Shown here: positions 30,579 through 42,356 of the stretch, in pieces | Layout of the letters: the number at the start of each line of letters is the position of its first letter | How positions within the stretch are numbered: the stretch's first letter is position 1 | Origin: Chara braunii | Lineage: Eukaryota; Streptophyta; Charophyceae; Charales; Characeae | Direction of reading: 5' to 3' | DNA length: 43,674 nt | NCBI GenBank assembly: GCA_003427395.1 | Contig: BFEA01000335.1 | Coordinates: 772,770 to 816,443 of the forward strand | Notes under the pieces: generated by a model | Seen by the model: the letters and a program-made list of their open reading frames with translations, nothing else | Told to the model about the DNA's origin: nothing | Database searches by the model: none | Translations under genes and position numbers: made by a program

Positions 30579-31217
30579 TGTCGGCGAATACCCTTACAAG
30601 GGTATCCGCCCTGGCTTTTGCAAGTGACAGAAAGGCTTGGTTAACCTGGATTTTGGGTGCCCGTGCGGGAAAATGTGAGGGTCGTCCGCGCGCGGGCAAA
30701 GGTCTGCCTTGTCCCGGTAGGGAGTATATGGGCGCGCAATTTTGAGGCGCGCGTGTGATTTTTTCGGTGCGCGCGTGTGATTTTTTGAGGCTGAAGTGGG
30801 CGGCCGGTCTAGTCGATCGGCCCGGATCATGTTACGGCCTTGGTTAGGGAACAAAAGTTTGTTTTTGATCGGTGCGCACGGCCCAGCGGTAGGGTTGGCG
30901 CGCCGGTAGGCGTATGGGATGGCCCGGGCACAGGCTGGCAGGCCGGCGCAGACGCTTAGGGACCGTGAATGTAGATGGGGGCCGAAGGAGTGGCCGAGGC
31001 GGTACCTTGGCCCGAAGGCGCCACGCGATACCACCTTATGTGGGAAGCCGCGCCTGCTGGTCACAGGCTTGGGCTTAGCCCAATCGGTTACGGTGTTGGA
31101 CTATTGCGACGGAGGAGCAGGGATCGAGGCCAGCAGGCATCAGCGCAGGAGCAGCGGAGCGCCGAAGAAACTGAGGGGTTGAGGGTCCCGCGGGGCTATC
31201 CCCCTTAGTTTTGTTGG
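30579..31217 (+). repeat. Direct repeat R2 (possible LTR)
   Basis: Second copy of R1, starting TGTCGGCGAATACCC. Together with R1 it would delimit a short element of about 1.85 kb with about 650 bp of non-coding interior, the size class of TRIM-type or retrozyme-type elements. I found no hammerhead in either repeat and no clear polypurine tract. Confidence 0.5.
31068..31133 (+). other. tRNA-like segment in R2
   Basis: GGGCTTAGCCCAATCGG (A-box-like), GTGTTGGACTATTGCGAC (anticodon-arm-like) and GGGATCGAGGCC (B-box-like). It is the counterpart of 29780-29853, with a different anticodon-loop sequence. Confidence 0.45.
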
Positions 31218-31219
31218 GG

Positions 31220-34200
31220 GAGTCCAATCGTGGGCCCGTTTTGCAGGGCCAGGGAGCTGTTGGTAGGCCCCGCCGTTCGTCCCCGATAGTCCCCCATGAT
31301 ATGCTGGGTCGTGTTTTGATTTACTTTTAATATTTTAGTTATTTGGATTACCAGGGCCCCGACACTGGTTCCGGACCTGGAGTGGCCTTTAGTACCCCCG
31401 TGAGGTGTTACTTCGGCAACAGCCCTGCGGGATACCCGTAAGGATAGGGACGATACCAAGAAGATCTACCTCGAATTCGGCATAAAGGTTTAGAAGGAAC
31501 CCAGATGCAGGTTACTCCGGGTACGAATGAAGAAGAGGGGAGGCGTGAGGGCGTGTGGAAACCTAAAGGTGTTGACGCGGCAAAGCTCTCCGGAGCCCCG
31601 CGAGATCGGATCCTCATAGGTAGGATCTGCAGGGTTAACGGTATAGAGGCGAGGTACACCGGGGACGAATCCGGGCGAAGAACGAGGGTAAGGGCGGACG
31701 GAAGAACTGGGATATCTGCGAAAGGTGGGGTAACGCAGAAAATATCTGCATGGCCCCAGCGTGGGGCTGGCCTGCATAAGGCCTGAAGCGCGGACTAGGT
31801 GCATGCGCAGAGGCAAGGCGGCCTTCGAAGTGTCGGGCGGGTGGGAGTCCTTCGGGACATCCGTTGAAATTGGAACGATACAGAGAAAACTCGCGTAGGC
31901 CTGGTAGAGTAGGCGCGAGTCTGAACTTGAACAGCCCCAGAGGGGCCAGGTTCGTGCGCCGAGTTAGGGTGGGGCTGCACGGGCACTACTGGAGAGGAGC
32001 CCTTTGGGGCATATGTTGAAACTAGGACGACACAGGGGAGGTTACCGTGGCTCCTGCGCAAGGTCGACACACATAAATTGAGCAGAGACCCGAGCGCTCG
32101 GGATTTTCTGCTCACTCACTTTCTCGTCGCGTGCTTCCGGGCGGACCGACGAGCAGTAGCAACGGAGGGAGAGCGTGAAGCAGTCCGGGCGGAGTGACGG
32201 GCATCATTGCGAAGGGGGGTGAACCCGAACGGAGGGGGGGGCCGGGTGCATGTACGGAGAGGACGAGCGGAGCGGAGCGGACAGCAGTGGTCAGGGACAG
32301 AGGGGCGGCACCAGGCAACAACGGGTAGGCAGCGCGCCAGGTAGCGCTGCGTGGTGGGGACGAAGCCATAGCACAGTGGGAAAGCGGAGGCTGAACCCGG
32401 ACGGGAAACGGGCCGGGGTGCATTCAGAGATGGTGGGGAAACATGTTGGGCACAATCGGGAATGAGTAACATACTCGGTTCTCAAAGGAAACAAACTAGG
32501 AAAGAGTGGGGATTGGGGTTTCAGAGGTGGATGAGTCCGACTGTGAAGTCGGACTTGGAAAAAGGTCAGTAGAGGAGAAGATTAGTGAGAACGGCTGTGG
32601 GAGTGGCGCGGAGATGGCGGAAGAAGGGATGGAGGTAGCCATGAAAGCTCTGTTTTCACTCGCCTCTCGGAGAAAACAGGCGGGGGGGGGTCACAAAGTG
32701 GGGGTTTGGGTTGGCTGCGAATTCGATGGCAAGCTCAGTTTCCGCGATAACGAGGTAGCCCCCGTGATGCGTGAGGTGTGGGCTGCGACCAGGGAAAGAG
32801 CGACTTTTAAAATGTTATGAATCTGGCCAGCTTGTAGCGCAGGATTCATTCGACTTTCGCTCACTGCTTCGTTAGGATAGAAGCTAAACCGGGCCGTGGA
32901 GTCGGAGACTTATCCGGATGCCGGTGTGACTTAGTAAGCATGAAGGATAGAAACTTGTCTGGGCACTAACGGGCTGGCTGTCAGCCAGCGGTGCACCTAC
33001 TCACTATGAAGGGGAAGATCCATTCTTATCTAGTGGCAGCTCGGGGCACGACGGTATAGGCGATCGAACCGATCACCTTATCCCCCTTTCTAGCGGACGC
33101 AGTGTTTTCACTTTGGCTTTGCGGCAATACTTACCTCCTGTGCGACAACCGTAATGAAGGGTTCCTCCTTACCGACTGATATACCGGCCTTCCCGCCCCC
33201 GTGGTTTAGCTCGTCTTAGTCTGACTGGACCGGAGTAGCAGCGTGAGGCATGTGCTTGGTCGCGCTACCGAATGCACTGGCCGTACTTGGGGTAGTGAGC
33301 ACGGAAGGTTGTGCTTATGTCCCAGACGCAGCTCGTACCGGCCAGTCACCCCCTCGGGTTTGCTCCTCACTTGTAAGGGCGTCACTACAGAGTAATCGGA
33401 TGCTGGCCGTAGGAACTGTGTTGCTAGTTGCCGTCTGAACTCCCAACTGCGGTCGGCTACAGTACGCGGAGGGCGGTTGCTACCTCTCTTGCCATGCTGC
33501 CCGACAGGTGTAACGGTTGCATTGAGTTGCTGCTGCAGGCTGTGGCTGCAGATCTGACTAGGAGGTGGTGTTGCCGCGATCTGCAAGGTTGGGACCGCAT
33601 ACACTCTGGTTGGGCTCTGGTGTCACTGTGGACGGCAGGCTAGTTGTTCCTGTCGTTATGCATCACTGTGTTTTGTAGTGGGTTGTGAAGGTAGTTGTTA
33701 GTCTCTTCACGGGCCACAAGGAGGCAGGTGCATCTGTTAGTAGGAGCGTTGGGCGGCCTATCGGGTTGGCCCGTAAGGAGGGGACAGATGCCCACAGAGC
33801 AAGCTCCGTAGGAGGGTTGGATTTATACACATTTAGCTGTCGTAATTGGGAAGAAGGGCGGGCAACTATTGCTATTACGCTCCTCGCTCCAAGTCAAGGA
33901 CTTGGCCTCGCCACAGCCTTGTGCCTTGCTAAGTCAGTAGTTCCTTTGAGATCGTCACACTGATCGTCGTGCGCGCCGCTGACTACCTCGGCTATGCGTT
34001 GTGGCGGCAGCCGCTGTGCTTACTATGGACTGTTGTGCTGATGACAATCGCATGGGCCGCAGTGTAATTGTCGGGTTGCTGCGTTGTTGAACTACAGCTT
34101 TGCTGCGCCCCACTGCACGCTCGACAGCGCTGCGACACTCGAAGGACATACGGGGCGGGCGCCATGTTGGGTGCTGTCAACTAGGGCCGCTTGGCTGAAG

Positions 34201-34260
34201 TTCTGCCAAGGAGAGCGGGGGTGGTTGCGTGGTGAAGGGAGGTCACCGCCGAGGGTTGGA
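31220..34260. other. GC-rich stretch without recognisable gene
   Basis: Two related blocks near 31,845-31,885 and 31,997-32,035 (GAG(T/C)CCTT-GGG-CAT-GTTGAAA-T-GGACGA-ACAG). An open frame of 104 codons at 32506-32820 (GTG start) has no similarity I know; it contains a perfect AGTCCGAC/GTCGGACT hairpin at 32532-32553. The rest is short frames on both strands. Confidence 0.45.
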
Positions 34261-34577
34261 GAAGTGATTGGGCTGTGAAGGGAGATAGTGTTGCGATCAG
34301 GGAGGGTGTTAGGAGGACAGTATTTCGGCCGCTTGACTTCGGAGATTTGACCAAGCTGCTGCGAATTGATTGGCCGCCATTGTGGGGCCCTCAGGCGTTA
34401 AAGGATCGAAGGCCCTCTGGTCCTTTGGCGCTGAGAGGAAGGCGGCAGGCGGGCGTGTGGCCCGTAACCCGCGCCAAGGCCTTTGTGGGAGGTTGCCCCA
34501 CCGATTGCGGGAGCTCTGTCGGGACTCAGGCGGAGTCCTTGAGGCAGGGAACTGAGTGGTAAACCCTTGACTCCCTC

Positions 34578-34583
34578 TATAAA
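34578..34583 (+). promoter_or_regulatory. Possible TATA box of module A
   Basis: TATAAA in CTCTATAAACCCAACTATAACCCC. The same context is kept in module B at 41139-41144 (GTTATAAACCCAGATATAACCCC), although surrounding bases have changed. Confidence 0.3.
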
Positions 34584-34809
34584 CCCAACTATAACCCCTA
34601 CCTATACATCTCTCTACGTTTGACTGAGTGTATTGTGTGGATCCTGTAGTGGGTTTTGAGTTTGACTTTCAGGACAAGTTAGACTGAAGTAAAAGAATGT
34701 ATGGGCAAATCTCGGTTTCAGTTTGTTGATTGCCTGAAAGCAGATTGCGAATGAAATGTGTTGCATCTGGGGGAAGGTTGGGAGGAAGGCAGTATTGTGT
34801 GCAGATTGA

Positions 34810-35725
34810 CTGGGTCACTAAGGCGGGGAGGTCCCCTTAAGTTTGGGGAAACCCAGCGCTTTGTTTATTTTTGGATTGCATGGAGCCTTAGGCCGCTCTA
34901 TAAGTTTAGGTAGCCTGAAGCTCTGGAGGTTGGGATGTCCCCATAAGTTTGGGGAGACTTGGTGTTGTGAATTGCATGGAGGGTCAGGACACTCTATAAG
35001 TTTAGGTGTCCTGCTGTGAGGGTTTGACTGCGAGTGACTTTCAGGGACCCAAGGCGCTCTATAAGTTTAGGTACCTTGGGTTGCCTCGTTTTGTTTGGGG
35101 TTCTCTCAGTTTCTTTTATTATGAACAAGGAGGTCTGCACCGCTCTATAAGTTTAGGTGGTTCAACTCTTCTCCTGTTTTGTTCTGAGGGAATAATTCTG
35201 GCAGGGGACATGCCGCTCTATAAGTTTAGGTAGCCTGTCCCACTGCCTCGCACAGATTGGATCAGAGAGAAACGAACCTGGCTGAGGATCAGACCGCTCT
35301 ATAAGTTTAGGTACCCAATGCCTCGCACATGTTGGAACTCAATGGATATAACTCAGGCTATATTGTATTACTATGCTATTAAGAACAGGCTAGTCAGACC
35401 GCTCTATGTTTAGGTAGCCTGACTATAGCTTATCACGATTGAAGAGAGTATAACTAAGAGTAAACTTGGGCGGGCCGCGCAATGTTCTAAGTTGAGCGGC
35501 TCAGCCTTATGCCCCCTTTGAAGACTAAGCACGGAGAGGTATATATAACTTGGCTATTTAAACAATTCAAGGCGACTAGAGTGGTCTAGTCATACGCCCA
35601 AAGAAGAGAGTAGTAGCTGTGCCCTCTGTTAGTGTATACCTGGCCAAGTCAAAACGCTCTATAAGTTTAGGTATTCTGACTTTAGGCCTGGCTAAGTTGG
35701 GCACACTCTGTAAGTTCAGGTGCCC
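34810..35725 (+). repeat. Hairpin array A with constant loop TATAAGTTTAG
   Basis: Eleven hairpins with different stems around a near-constant core (CTCTATAAGTTTAGG): 34810-34856 (CTGGGT/ACCCAG), 34887-34920, 34939-34954 (CCCC/GGGG), 34985-35013 (CAGGACAC/GTGTCCTG, perfect), 35047-35081 (ACCCAAGG/CCTTGGGT, perfect), 35122-35164, 35200-35246 (GGGACA/TGTCCC, extended), 35284-35324 (weak), 35391-35425 (TAGTCAG/CTGACTA), 35642-35688 (AAGTCA/TGACTT plus GGCC/GGCC), 35699-35725 (GGGCAC/GTGCCC). Spacing is irregular, 30 to 220 bp. The pattern suggests selection on, or mobility of, a hairpin rather than a plain tandem repeat. Confidence 0.85.
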
Positions 35726-36032
35726 TGACCTATGCCTTATGTAAGTTGGGTACGAGGGGATAACCCACTGAAAGATCATGAACTATTGTTTGCTCAGATT
35801 GGCTTGGGAATGGTGAGAGTACTTACCTTTGTGGTTTGACCTGCATGTGGCAGAGTGAGATTACTACTTGGTCTGGGTTTCAGGTTGACAGGTAGTCGCA
35901 TTAGAGGCTCGCCACGTGCTAGAGCGATAGGAGTTAGGTCAATTCCTGCATTTTCTGAGCTGACTTTATTTTACTTAAATCGATTTTTGCATTTTCTGAG
36001 GCTCACTATTATACTTGGACCTGTATAAATTC

Positions 36033-36590
36033 TGGTAAGCTACTTTCTCTACGGGAAGCGCTGCCGAAATTTCTACAGATTCAAGGTGTTAGATAAATTT
36101 TGACTTGTCGAAGTTCAACTTGTCTTTTCGTCATATCTGACTTAGTAAAAATCTGAAAAGCCTCCTTTTCTAAAGGGAGTGCCGCCCAAATTTTTGCTAA
36201 TTCAGGGAGTTAGACAAAATTGGGCTTCTGGATGTCAGAGTTAGTCTCAGGTTCTAAACTTGGCTTCGTATAAATTTTGGGAGAGCACTTTTCTTGGGGG
36301 AGTGCTGCCGAAATTTCTGCAAAACTAAGGAGTTAGCCAGACTTTGTCTAAGTTGAGCTCAATATTGGAAGCTGAGTTCAAGTTTGGCTTAGCATAAATC
36401 TGGGAAATCCCCAATTCCGAAGGGGATGCTGCCCAAATTTCTACTGATCCAGGGAGTTAGACAAGGTCTAACTTTTCAAAGTTATAGACTACTCCTGCGT
36501 TTGATATTTGGGCTTGTATAAACTCTAAAAAGGCACTTTTCCTACGGGAAGCGCTGCCGAAATTTCCTTGAATTAGAGGAGTTAGATTAT
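36033..36590 (+). repeat. Second repeat block A, about 117-bp units
   Basis: Five units, each with a short hairpin followed by G(C/T)GCTGCC(G/C)AAATTT and GAGTTAGAC-like sequence, at about 36033, 36155, 36275, 36395 and 36520. Hairpins include CTCCTTT/AAAGGGAG, AGCACT/AGTGCT and ATCCCC/GGGGAT. Stems vary while the following block is constant. Confidence 0.75.
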
Positions 36591-36839
36591 ATTTTGATAA
36601 GTGGCGATTCTGGCAATCCACCCTGAATAGGCGAGATTCAGCCATTAGTCTGCCTTTGCTTTGCGCACTGGCTTAGGGGTAGGCTTGGACTTAGTTAGTG
36701 GGTAGCTTTGAGTGATAATGTGTTATGGAGGTGTACCCACCATACGTTGATGATTTAGCCTGGGCATTTGACCTCTCTTGTGTTACATGTTCTTTGGGGC
36801 GTCCGATTCGAGATCAGGACTAGACTTAGCTTGGTCCCT

Positions 36840-36872
36840 TGAGGATCACACTCTGTTATCACTGATAACAGG
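36840..36872 (+). repeat. Perfect hairpin CTGTTATC/GATAACAG at the tail of module A
   Basis: CTGTTATC-act-GATAACAG is an 8-bp stem with a 3-base loop (about 36855-36873). The same element ends module B (43247-43263, slightly altered) and the partial third copy (about 43580-43597). Confidence 0.8.
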
Positions 36873-36959
36873 TCGGTTGCCGATTCGTCGGTCTTCGACT
36901 CAATCCCAACTCATTCCCCATACTCAACCTAAAAGGCTTTAGCCCTGGTGGTTTTACTG

Positions 36960-39900
36960 TTTGTTAAGGGTTTTACCCGGACTTTTATTGAATGGCCATT
37001 TAACAAAGGTACTGAGTATTTAATTGAGGATGGTTGGATCGGCGGTTGGGGCTTGCAAGCGAAGGGGGTATGAGTATAGAGAATGGTTGGGGTTGCCTCC
37101 GTGTAGTGCGTGTTTTGTCGCTTGATACTTGATGTGATTGCAGATGTGTCCTGTGGCTCGGATTTTGGATTTGGACTACCTGCGATCCCATATACATATA
37201 CATGGTTGTGAGGAGTCCCACTGTGCCTATGAGAAGTGATCGTCACAACTTTATCCCCTTTCGCCTGTATGCGTGGGTATACTTATGATGAGTGTTCGAA
37301 AGGCCTAAGAGGCCATGTTAAAACCCATTTAAAGGTTGAGGTCGAGGGGCGCAGGGGAGACCCTCCCCTCTTGCTTATTTCTTGGGGCTTTTATAGTCGG
37401 ACGTTGGTCCTGGGCAGGGATTCAAGGCCCTTGTCTAGGACATCCTAAACCCTAGACTCTGCAGGGAAGGGGCTTCGCCTCGCACAGAGCCTATTTACTT
37501 TGTTCGACGAGACACCCCACCTTGAAGGCGGAAATGTCGCGAGGGCCGAACGGCGTGTCCTTCAGCCGTTCAATATCGTGAGGGGCGACCCCTCGCGTGT
37601 TCCTTCAGCCATCCAATATCGCGAGGCCGGAGCCGTGATTGCCACGTACGATTGGCATCGGTGGTTGGCATAGAATTGGCCTGCGGCCGTGTAGCTTTAC
37701 GTTGGAGTCCCGCGTGCGACGCTTCGCCGCCCCAGCGTCTAAAAGTTATGGGATCGCTGGGCCCGCACGAAGGCGCAACGCTTGGATTATTGTAGGCCGC
37801 CAGCACCACCCGCGGAGGGAAGGGTACCCCAAGGCCACGAATCCTTTTTAGCAAGGGAACCCTTGCCCAATTCCCTCTTCTTGGGTTCGTGCATGTTTTG
37901 TTTGCTTCTTAGAGATTTTTTTTATGGTTGGACGTTGTAGTCCGTGTCAGCCGCCAAAGTCAAACCCCTTGGCTTTCGCCCAGGCCCCGGGGAGGACTCA
38001 CCCCTAGGGCCGCGAGAGACGACTACCACCACAGGCATGGGCCTGTGTACAACCCACTCTGCATAAGGGTGCAGAAGAGGGTGTGTGGTCTTCAACCGCG
38101 CATGGCGGTTGTCTGGCGTCGAGAGATTAACCCTCAAGATGCGTGTCAGCCGACACTTGAGTGTCGAACGTGACCCTCGAGATTAACGAGGGCCGCACGA
38201 GTGTGAATGCTACATAGTACGCCGTCATCGCGACTGCTGGCGTACGCTTGCATTGCGAGTTGATATGAGTTAACCCCCGCGTCCGCGCAGTTTATGTTAA
38301 GTCTCGCCCGTGACGCCTATTCGATTTCCGCATCAGGGAGTTATAGGACGGCTACCGAGGGGCTAGCAGCGTTGTCTCGTTGCTCGTGTTGTGTCGCGTT
38401 GTACGTACGTGTGCGTGTGTTTTATTTTTGCGTTCGCAGAGTGGTGTGCGCGTGGTGTGTGGGATGCGTCCTAGTCAACCGACGTAGAGCCGCGCTTGGG
38501 ACTTCAACCCCCCAAGATGTCGACTCGCATGCGGGGCCAATAGGCGTATTACCGCGCGTACCCCCTATGCTACAGCGAACGAGAAACGCCCTCGGCTGGT
38601 CCACCTCTGCGATTGCAACTGATTAGCTTTCGTATTGTGGACTGGTATCTCGGCGGGGATACGCCCACCGATGGGAGGTGACAGCTCCCATAAGGTGGAG
38701 GTAAGTCGTGCCTCGCGTAGGCCCTATCCTGTCGTAGGGGCTCGCGAGAGGTATCGCTGGCGCACTCGGCCGGAGCGGCCTAAGGAAGCTCCATTGGCGT
38801 GTTATGTCGAGGGTGATTCAACTCCTGCGTAACGCGACCGAGAGGGTCCCGCGCTGCCGCGTGCGGTGCCGGACCGATGCGCTCCACACCGAGCTGCGTC
38901 GAGCACCACCGGGCCACTGCTACGGAACGCTATGTTTAGTAGCAGGAACGAGGAAAGGATCTGGACGCATCCATTCGCCAGGTACATTCGAAGCAAAAGG
39001 GAGAAGTTGGCATGGGCGGGGTACCTAAAAAGGAAGCTCGCGATGATATAGCCGTGCTAATTGACCGTTGACCCGAGGAAAAGGGAGGAGAGGTTAGTCG
39101 GTTCAATTAGCAGCTTAGTTCCCTCCGAAGCGCTCTCAACAAAGTTAGAGAGGCGCAGATGGCTCGTGACGCCTATCACCAACAACAATGTTAATATCGA
39201 GCCGACAAAAGGGGGTGGAAAATTTCGAAGAAGAAAGGTTGGCCAGCCCTGCCTGAATCTGTCGGGTGCATTTGACAGCGAAGAAATAGAGATGGCGAGA
39301 GGGTAGGTAGGGGCACAGCAGAGAAGGGGGAGCACGCACGCTACTCCATGGTTTTAGGCAAGCAGAGGATTGTTTTGGGGGGTTTTGATCCAAGCGAGAT
39401 GATTGGCGTTGTTAGTCTTAGAGTTAGAGGGAAGGAGGAAGAGTTGAGAGTGAAAAGATGTTGCCCGGAGATGTGGAGAAAAGAAAGAAACAGAACGAGA
39501 AAAAAAAAATAAAAAAAAATAGTTCGCTCAATTTTGGAGGGATTTCGGCAAGCGAAGACTCGTCCCACGGATTTTCAGACAATGTGAATCGATTGATGGC
39601 GTTAGTGCGACGTACAGACAGTTAGGAGAAGTATTAGGGGAAGAATGTGTTGTGTGAAGGAAGGGGAACATTGAAAGGGGGGGGGATGAATCTACCCAGA
39701 TTTCGGTAAGAGATTCATTCCGATTTTGCTCATCCTAACGATAGAACGGATGTGAGGCCTGCAGTGGAGGATCGCACAAGGAGAGAGAGAGAGAGAGGGG
39801 CGGGCTGTCCACAACCAATCGAGCGGGCGGCTTTTAACAGCCGTTGCGGAGCGAACCGGAAGCCGAACTACGATGCCGAACTGCGAAGACTACTAGCGAG

Positions 39901-40750
39901 AGAAGCCAAGAGGAGTAGCGTTTGGCTGCATAGCTCCGTGTTCTACCGGGAGATTCATTCCGATTTTGGTTAGCCAAGAGTGATCGAAGCAGCGAGGAGC
40001 GAGTCGCGAGGTAGAAGGCTTACCTGTTTAGCGGCAAGACGGATGAGCGAGAAAAAGTGCTGCAACTCCAAGTTACGCAGCGACCCGACGTACGAGGTGG
40101 TGGCGTTCTCCCACTCGGCCTTCGTAACTTCGAATGAGCCTAGCCATATAAATGACTAGGTGCGCTCAAGTGAAGATTGGGAAGGGAAGGGGCGTGAACC
40201 TGGCCAAAAAACTGGGCCAGTGCAAGTAAGGAAGGTAGCACGTAGCAGGAATAAGGGGTAAGGAAAGTGGGCCATCGAGAGAAGGAAGGACAACTTACCT
40301 AACAAGCCGGTGATGCAAAGTGAGTTGAAAAGTCGAGCCACGTGCCGTACTACGCGGGAAGGCAGGGTTGGACTGCAGTAGTGGACCAGGCCCACGTAGT
40401 GGTGGCCTGCATACTCAACACCCGTGCACTTGTTGATTTCGGGTTGTGAAAGCGCTTGTTGCGGCTAGTGCGGCAGCTGCGGTCGATGACCTCCTCCCCT
40501 TGTGTATGTATACAGCTGCTGAAAGACAAAGCTGTGAATTCTGCGTTCGTGCGGCTGACTGTGTATAAATGATTTGTTACTGTGTTTCTTTTGCCTTTGT
40601 GTATCTGCCACATACGGTGGTTGTATGCGCTGCATTCCACCAGGCTCCTGTTGACCTTGCTAAGTACTCGGACTAAGAGCTCGAGGAGGGGAACCTTTAC
40701 TTGAAGGAAGCAGTCCGGGGCTACGTAGTTGCGTTCTGGTCAAAAGTTGG
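36960..40750. other. Stretch between modules A and B, no recognisable gene
   Basis: GC-rich to 38,900. Notable bits: two related blocks near 37,558 and 37,598 (CCTTCAGCC-T-CAATATCG-GAGG), AGATTCATTCCGATTTT at 39710 and again at 39950, A-rich tract 39,498-39,520, (GA)n near 39,780. None of the frames is recognised. Confidence 0.45.
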
Positions 40751-41138
40751 ACTGCGATTAGACGGTTCAAGGAGGGGTTATTGCTACGATACGGGAGTTA
40801 TCAGAAGGTCAACGGGCAGTGGTTCGACCCGAGTCTGATCAACAACTGCGTTTTATTGGCCACCATTGCGGGGCCCTTAGGCGCATGAAGATATCAAGGC
40901 CCTCTCCTGCGAGTTGAGTCAGTCCCTCTCTTGTATCTCGAGAGTTTGAAACCGCTACTTCTGCTTTTCTTACTCTAAGTCTAATCTTGTTCAGAGAGGA
41001 AGGCGGCAAGCGGGATTGCAACTTAGAGGACCGCATCAAGACTCTGTGGGGAGTCTGCCCATCGATTGCGGGAGCTCTGCCGGAACTCGGGAGTAGTTAT
41101 AGAGGCAGGGAACCGAGAGGTAACCATTGCTTCCCCGT

Positions 41139-41144
41139 TATAAA
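41139..41144 (+). promoter_or_regulatory. Possible TATA box of module B
   Basis: TATAAA at the position matching 34578-34583 of module A. Confidence 0.3.
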
Positions 41145-41352
41145 CCCAGATATAACCCCTATCTGTACTTCTTGTTATGGTTGATTGAGTATATGGCCTG
41201 CATCAGTTCGACTTTCATGACAAACCAGACTTAAGTAACGGATTGATTGTGCAAGTTGCACTTTCAATTTTGTTGTCTGACTGAAAGCAGATTGTGAAAA
41301 AGGGTTGCATCTGGGGGAAAGGTGGGAGGAAGGTTGTATTGCTTGTGTTTGA

Positions 41353-42047
41353 CTGGGCCAACCAAAGGTTGGGAGAGTCTCCATAAGATTGGAGGGCCCA
41401 GTGCTATGTTTATTTTTGACTGCCTGAAGGACCAGACAGGTTCCCATAAGATTGGGTGGTCTGGTTGCTTGAATTGGGAGGGCTGCCTGTGTTCAACTTT
41501 CAGGGACCAAGCATTTTTCCATAAGATTGGATGGCTTGGTTGCCTTGTTTCTTTGGGTTTTCTTATGTTTACTAGTTTTCGAAAGAGAGTAGGGCATGTT
41601 CCATAAGATTGGATGACCTTGACTCTCTCTTGTTTTATTCTGAGAGGGAATCCACGCAAAAGATTGGACAGGTTCCCATAAGATTGGGTGGTCTAGTCTG
41701 AAGCCACGCACATGCTGAAACCAAACGGGGTAAACTTGTTTATACTTCTATACTACTTCAATTATGAACAAGCTAGTCAGACATTTTTCCATAACATTGA
41801 TTGTCTGACTATAGTTTATCATTAATTGAAGAGAATATAAATTAAGAATAAACTTGACGTAAGAAGGGACAGGTTGAACCTTGATCTAAGATGATCGGTT
41901 CAATCATATGTTACCTTAAAGATTAAATGCAGACAGTTATAACTTTGATACTTAAACAGTTCAAGGCGACTAGGTTGTAGTGCCCTGTGTTTGTGTATAC
42001 TCTATGGCTGAGCTAGACAGGTTCGCATAAGATTGGGTGGTCTAGCT
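41353..42047 (+). repeat. Hairpin array B with constant loop CCATAAGATTGG
   Basis: Seven hairpins around a core different from that of array A: 41353-41401 (CTGGGCC/GGCCCAG with CTCC/GGAG), 41432-41464 (CCAGAC/GTCTGG), 41506-41540 (ACCAAGC/GCTTGGT), 41584-41628 (AGAGAGT/ACTCTCT), 41662-41699 (weak), 41774-41811 (TAGTCAGACA/TGTCTGACTA, perfect 10 bp), 42011-42047 (AGCTAGAC/GTCTAGCT). Several lie at positions matching hairpins of array A, with the stem changed on both sides. Confidence 0.85.
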
Positions 42048-42356
42048 TTACGCCTTAGATGAGTTGGGTGTAAGGGATAAATCATTAAATGACTACAAAC
42101 TATTGTTTGACCAAGTTGACTTTGGGCTGGTGAGAGTACTTACCTTTGTGGTTTGGCCTTGCATGTGGTTGAGTGAGATCACTACCTACCTATAGTCTGA
42201 GTTTCAATTTGATAGGTAGTTGCTTTAGTTGCTCGCCAAGTGCTAGAGCCATAGGAGTTGGTTTCAATTTCTGCATTTTCTAAGCTAAGTTTATTCTACT
42301 TTGTCAATTTCTGCATTTTCTGGGATTTTTTTATATACTTCGTCTTGTATGAATCT

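Larger units (their letters stand above)
34265..36960 (+). repeat. Non-coding module A
   Basis: It matches module B (about 40755-43350) in order over its length: GGCC-CCATTG-GGGGCCCT at the start, GATTGCGGGAGCTCTG, TATAAACCCA, GAAAGCAGATTG, GTTGCATCTGGGGGAA, a first hairpin array (34810-35725), 'gtgagagtacttacctttgtggtt', a second hairpin-repeat block (36033-36590), and a tail with GTTATCACTGATAAC. No protein frame is conserved between the modules, so what is kept is not coding. It could be a long LTR or other part of a large retroelement, or a satellite unit. Confidence 0.8.

Noticed and set aside
32521-32560. A second hammerhead-like sequence (GGATGAGTCCGAC...GTCGGACTTGGAAAA)
   Set aside because: It has a perfect stem-II-like hairpin and ATGAG before it. 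But the core reads GUGGAUGA instead of CUGAUGA, the GAAA is displaced, and no stem I or III is evident.
34810-35725. CRISPR-like array because of regularly recurring TATAAGTTTAG
   Set aside because: Spacing is irregular, the spacers pair around the repeat as stems, and the context is eukaryotic repeats.
37441-37456. CCTAAACCCTAGA as a telomere repeat
   Set aside because: Only about two units; no array.
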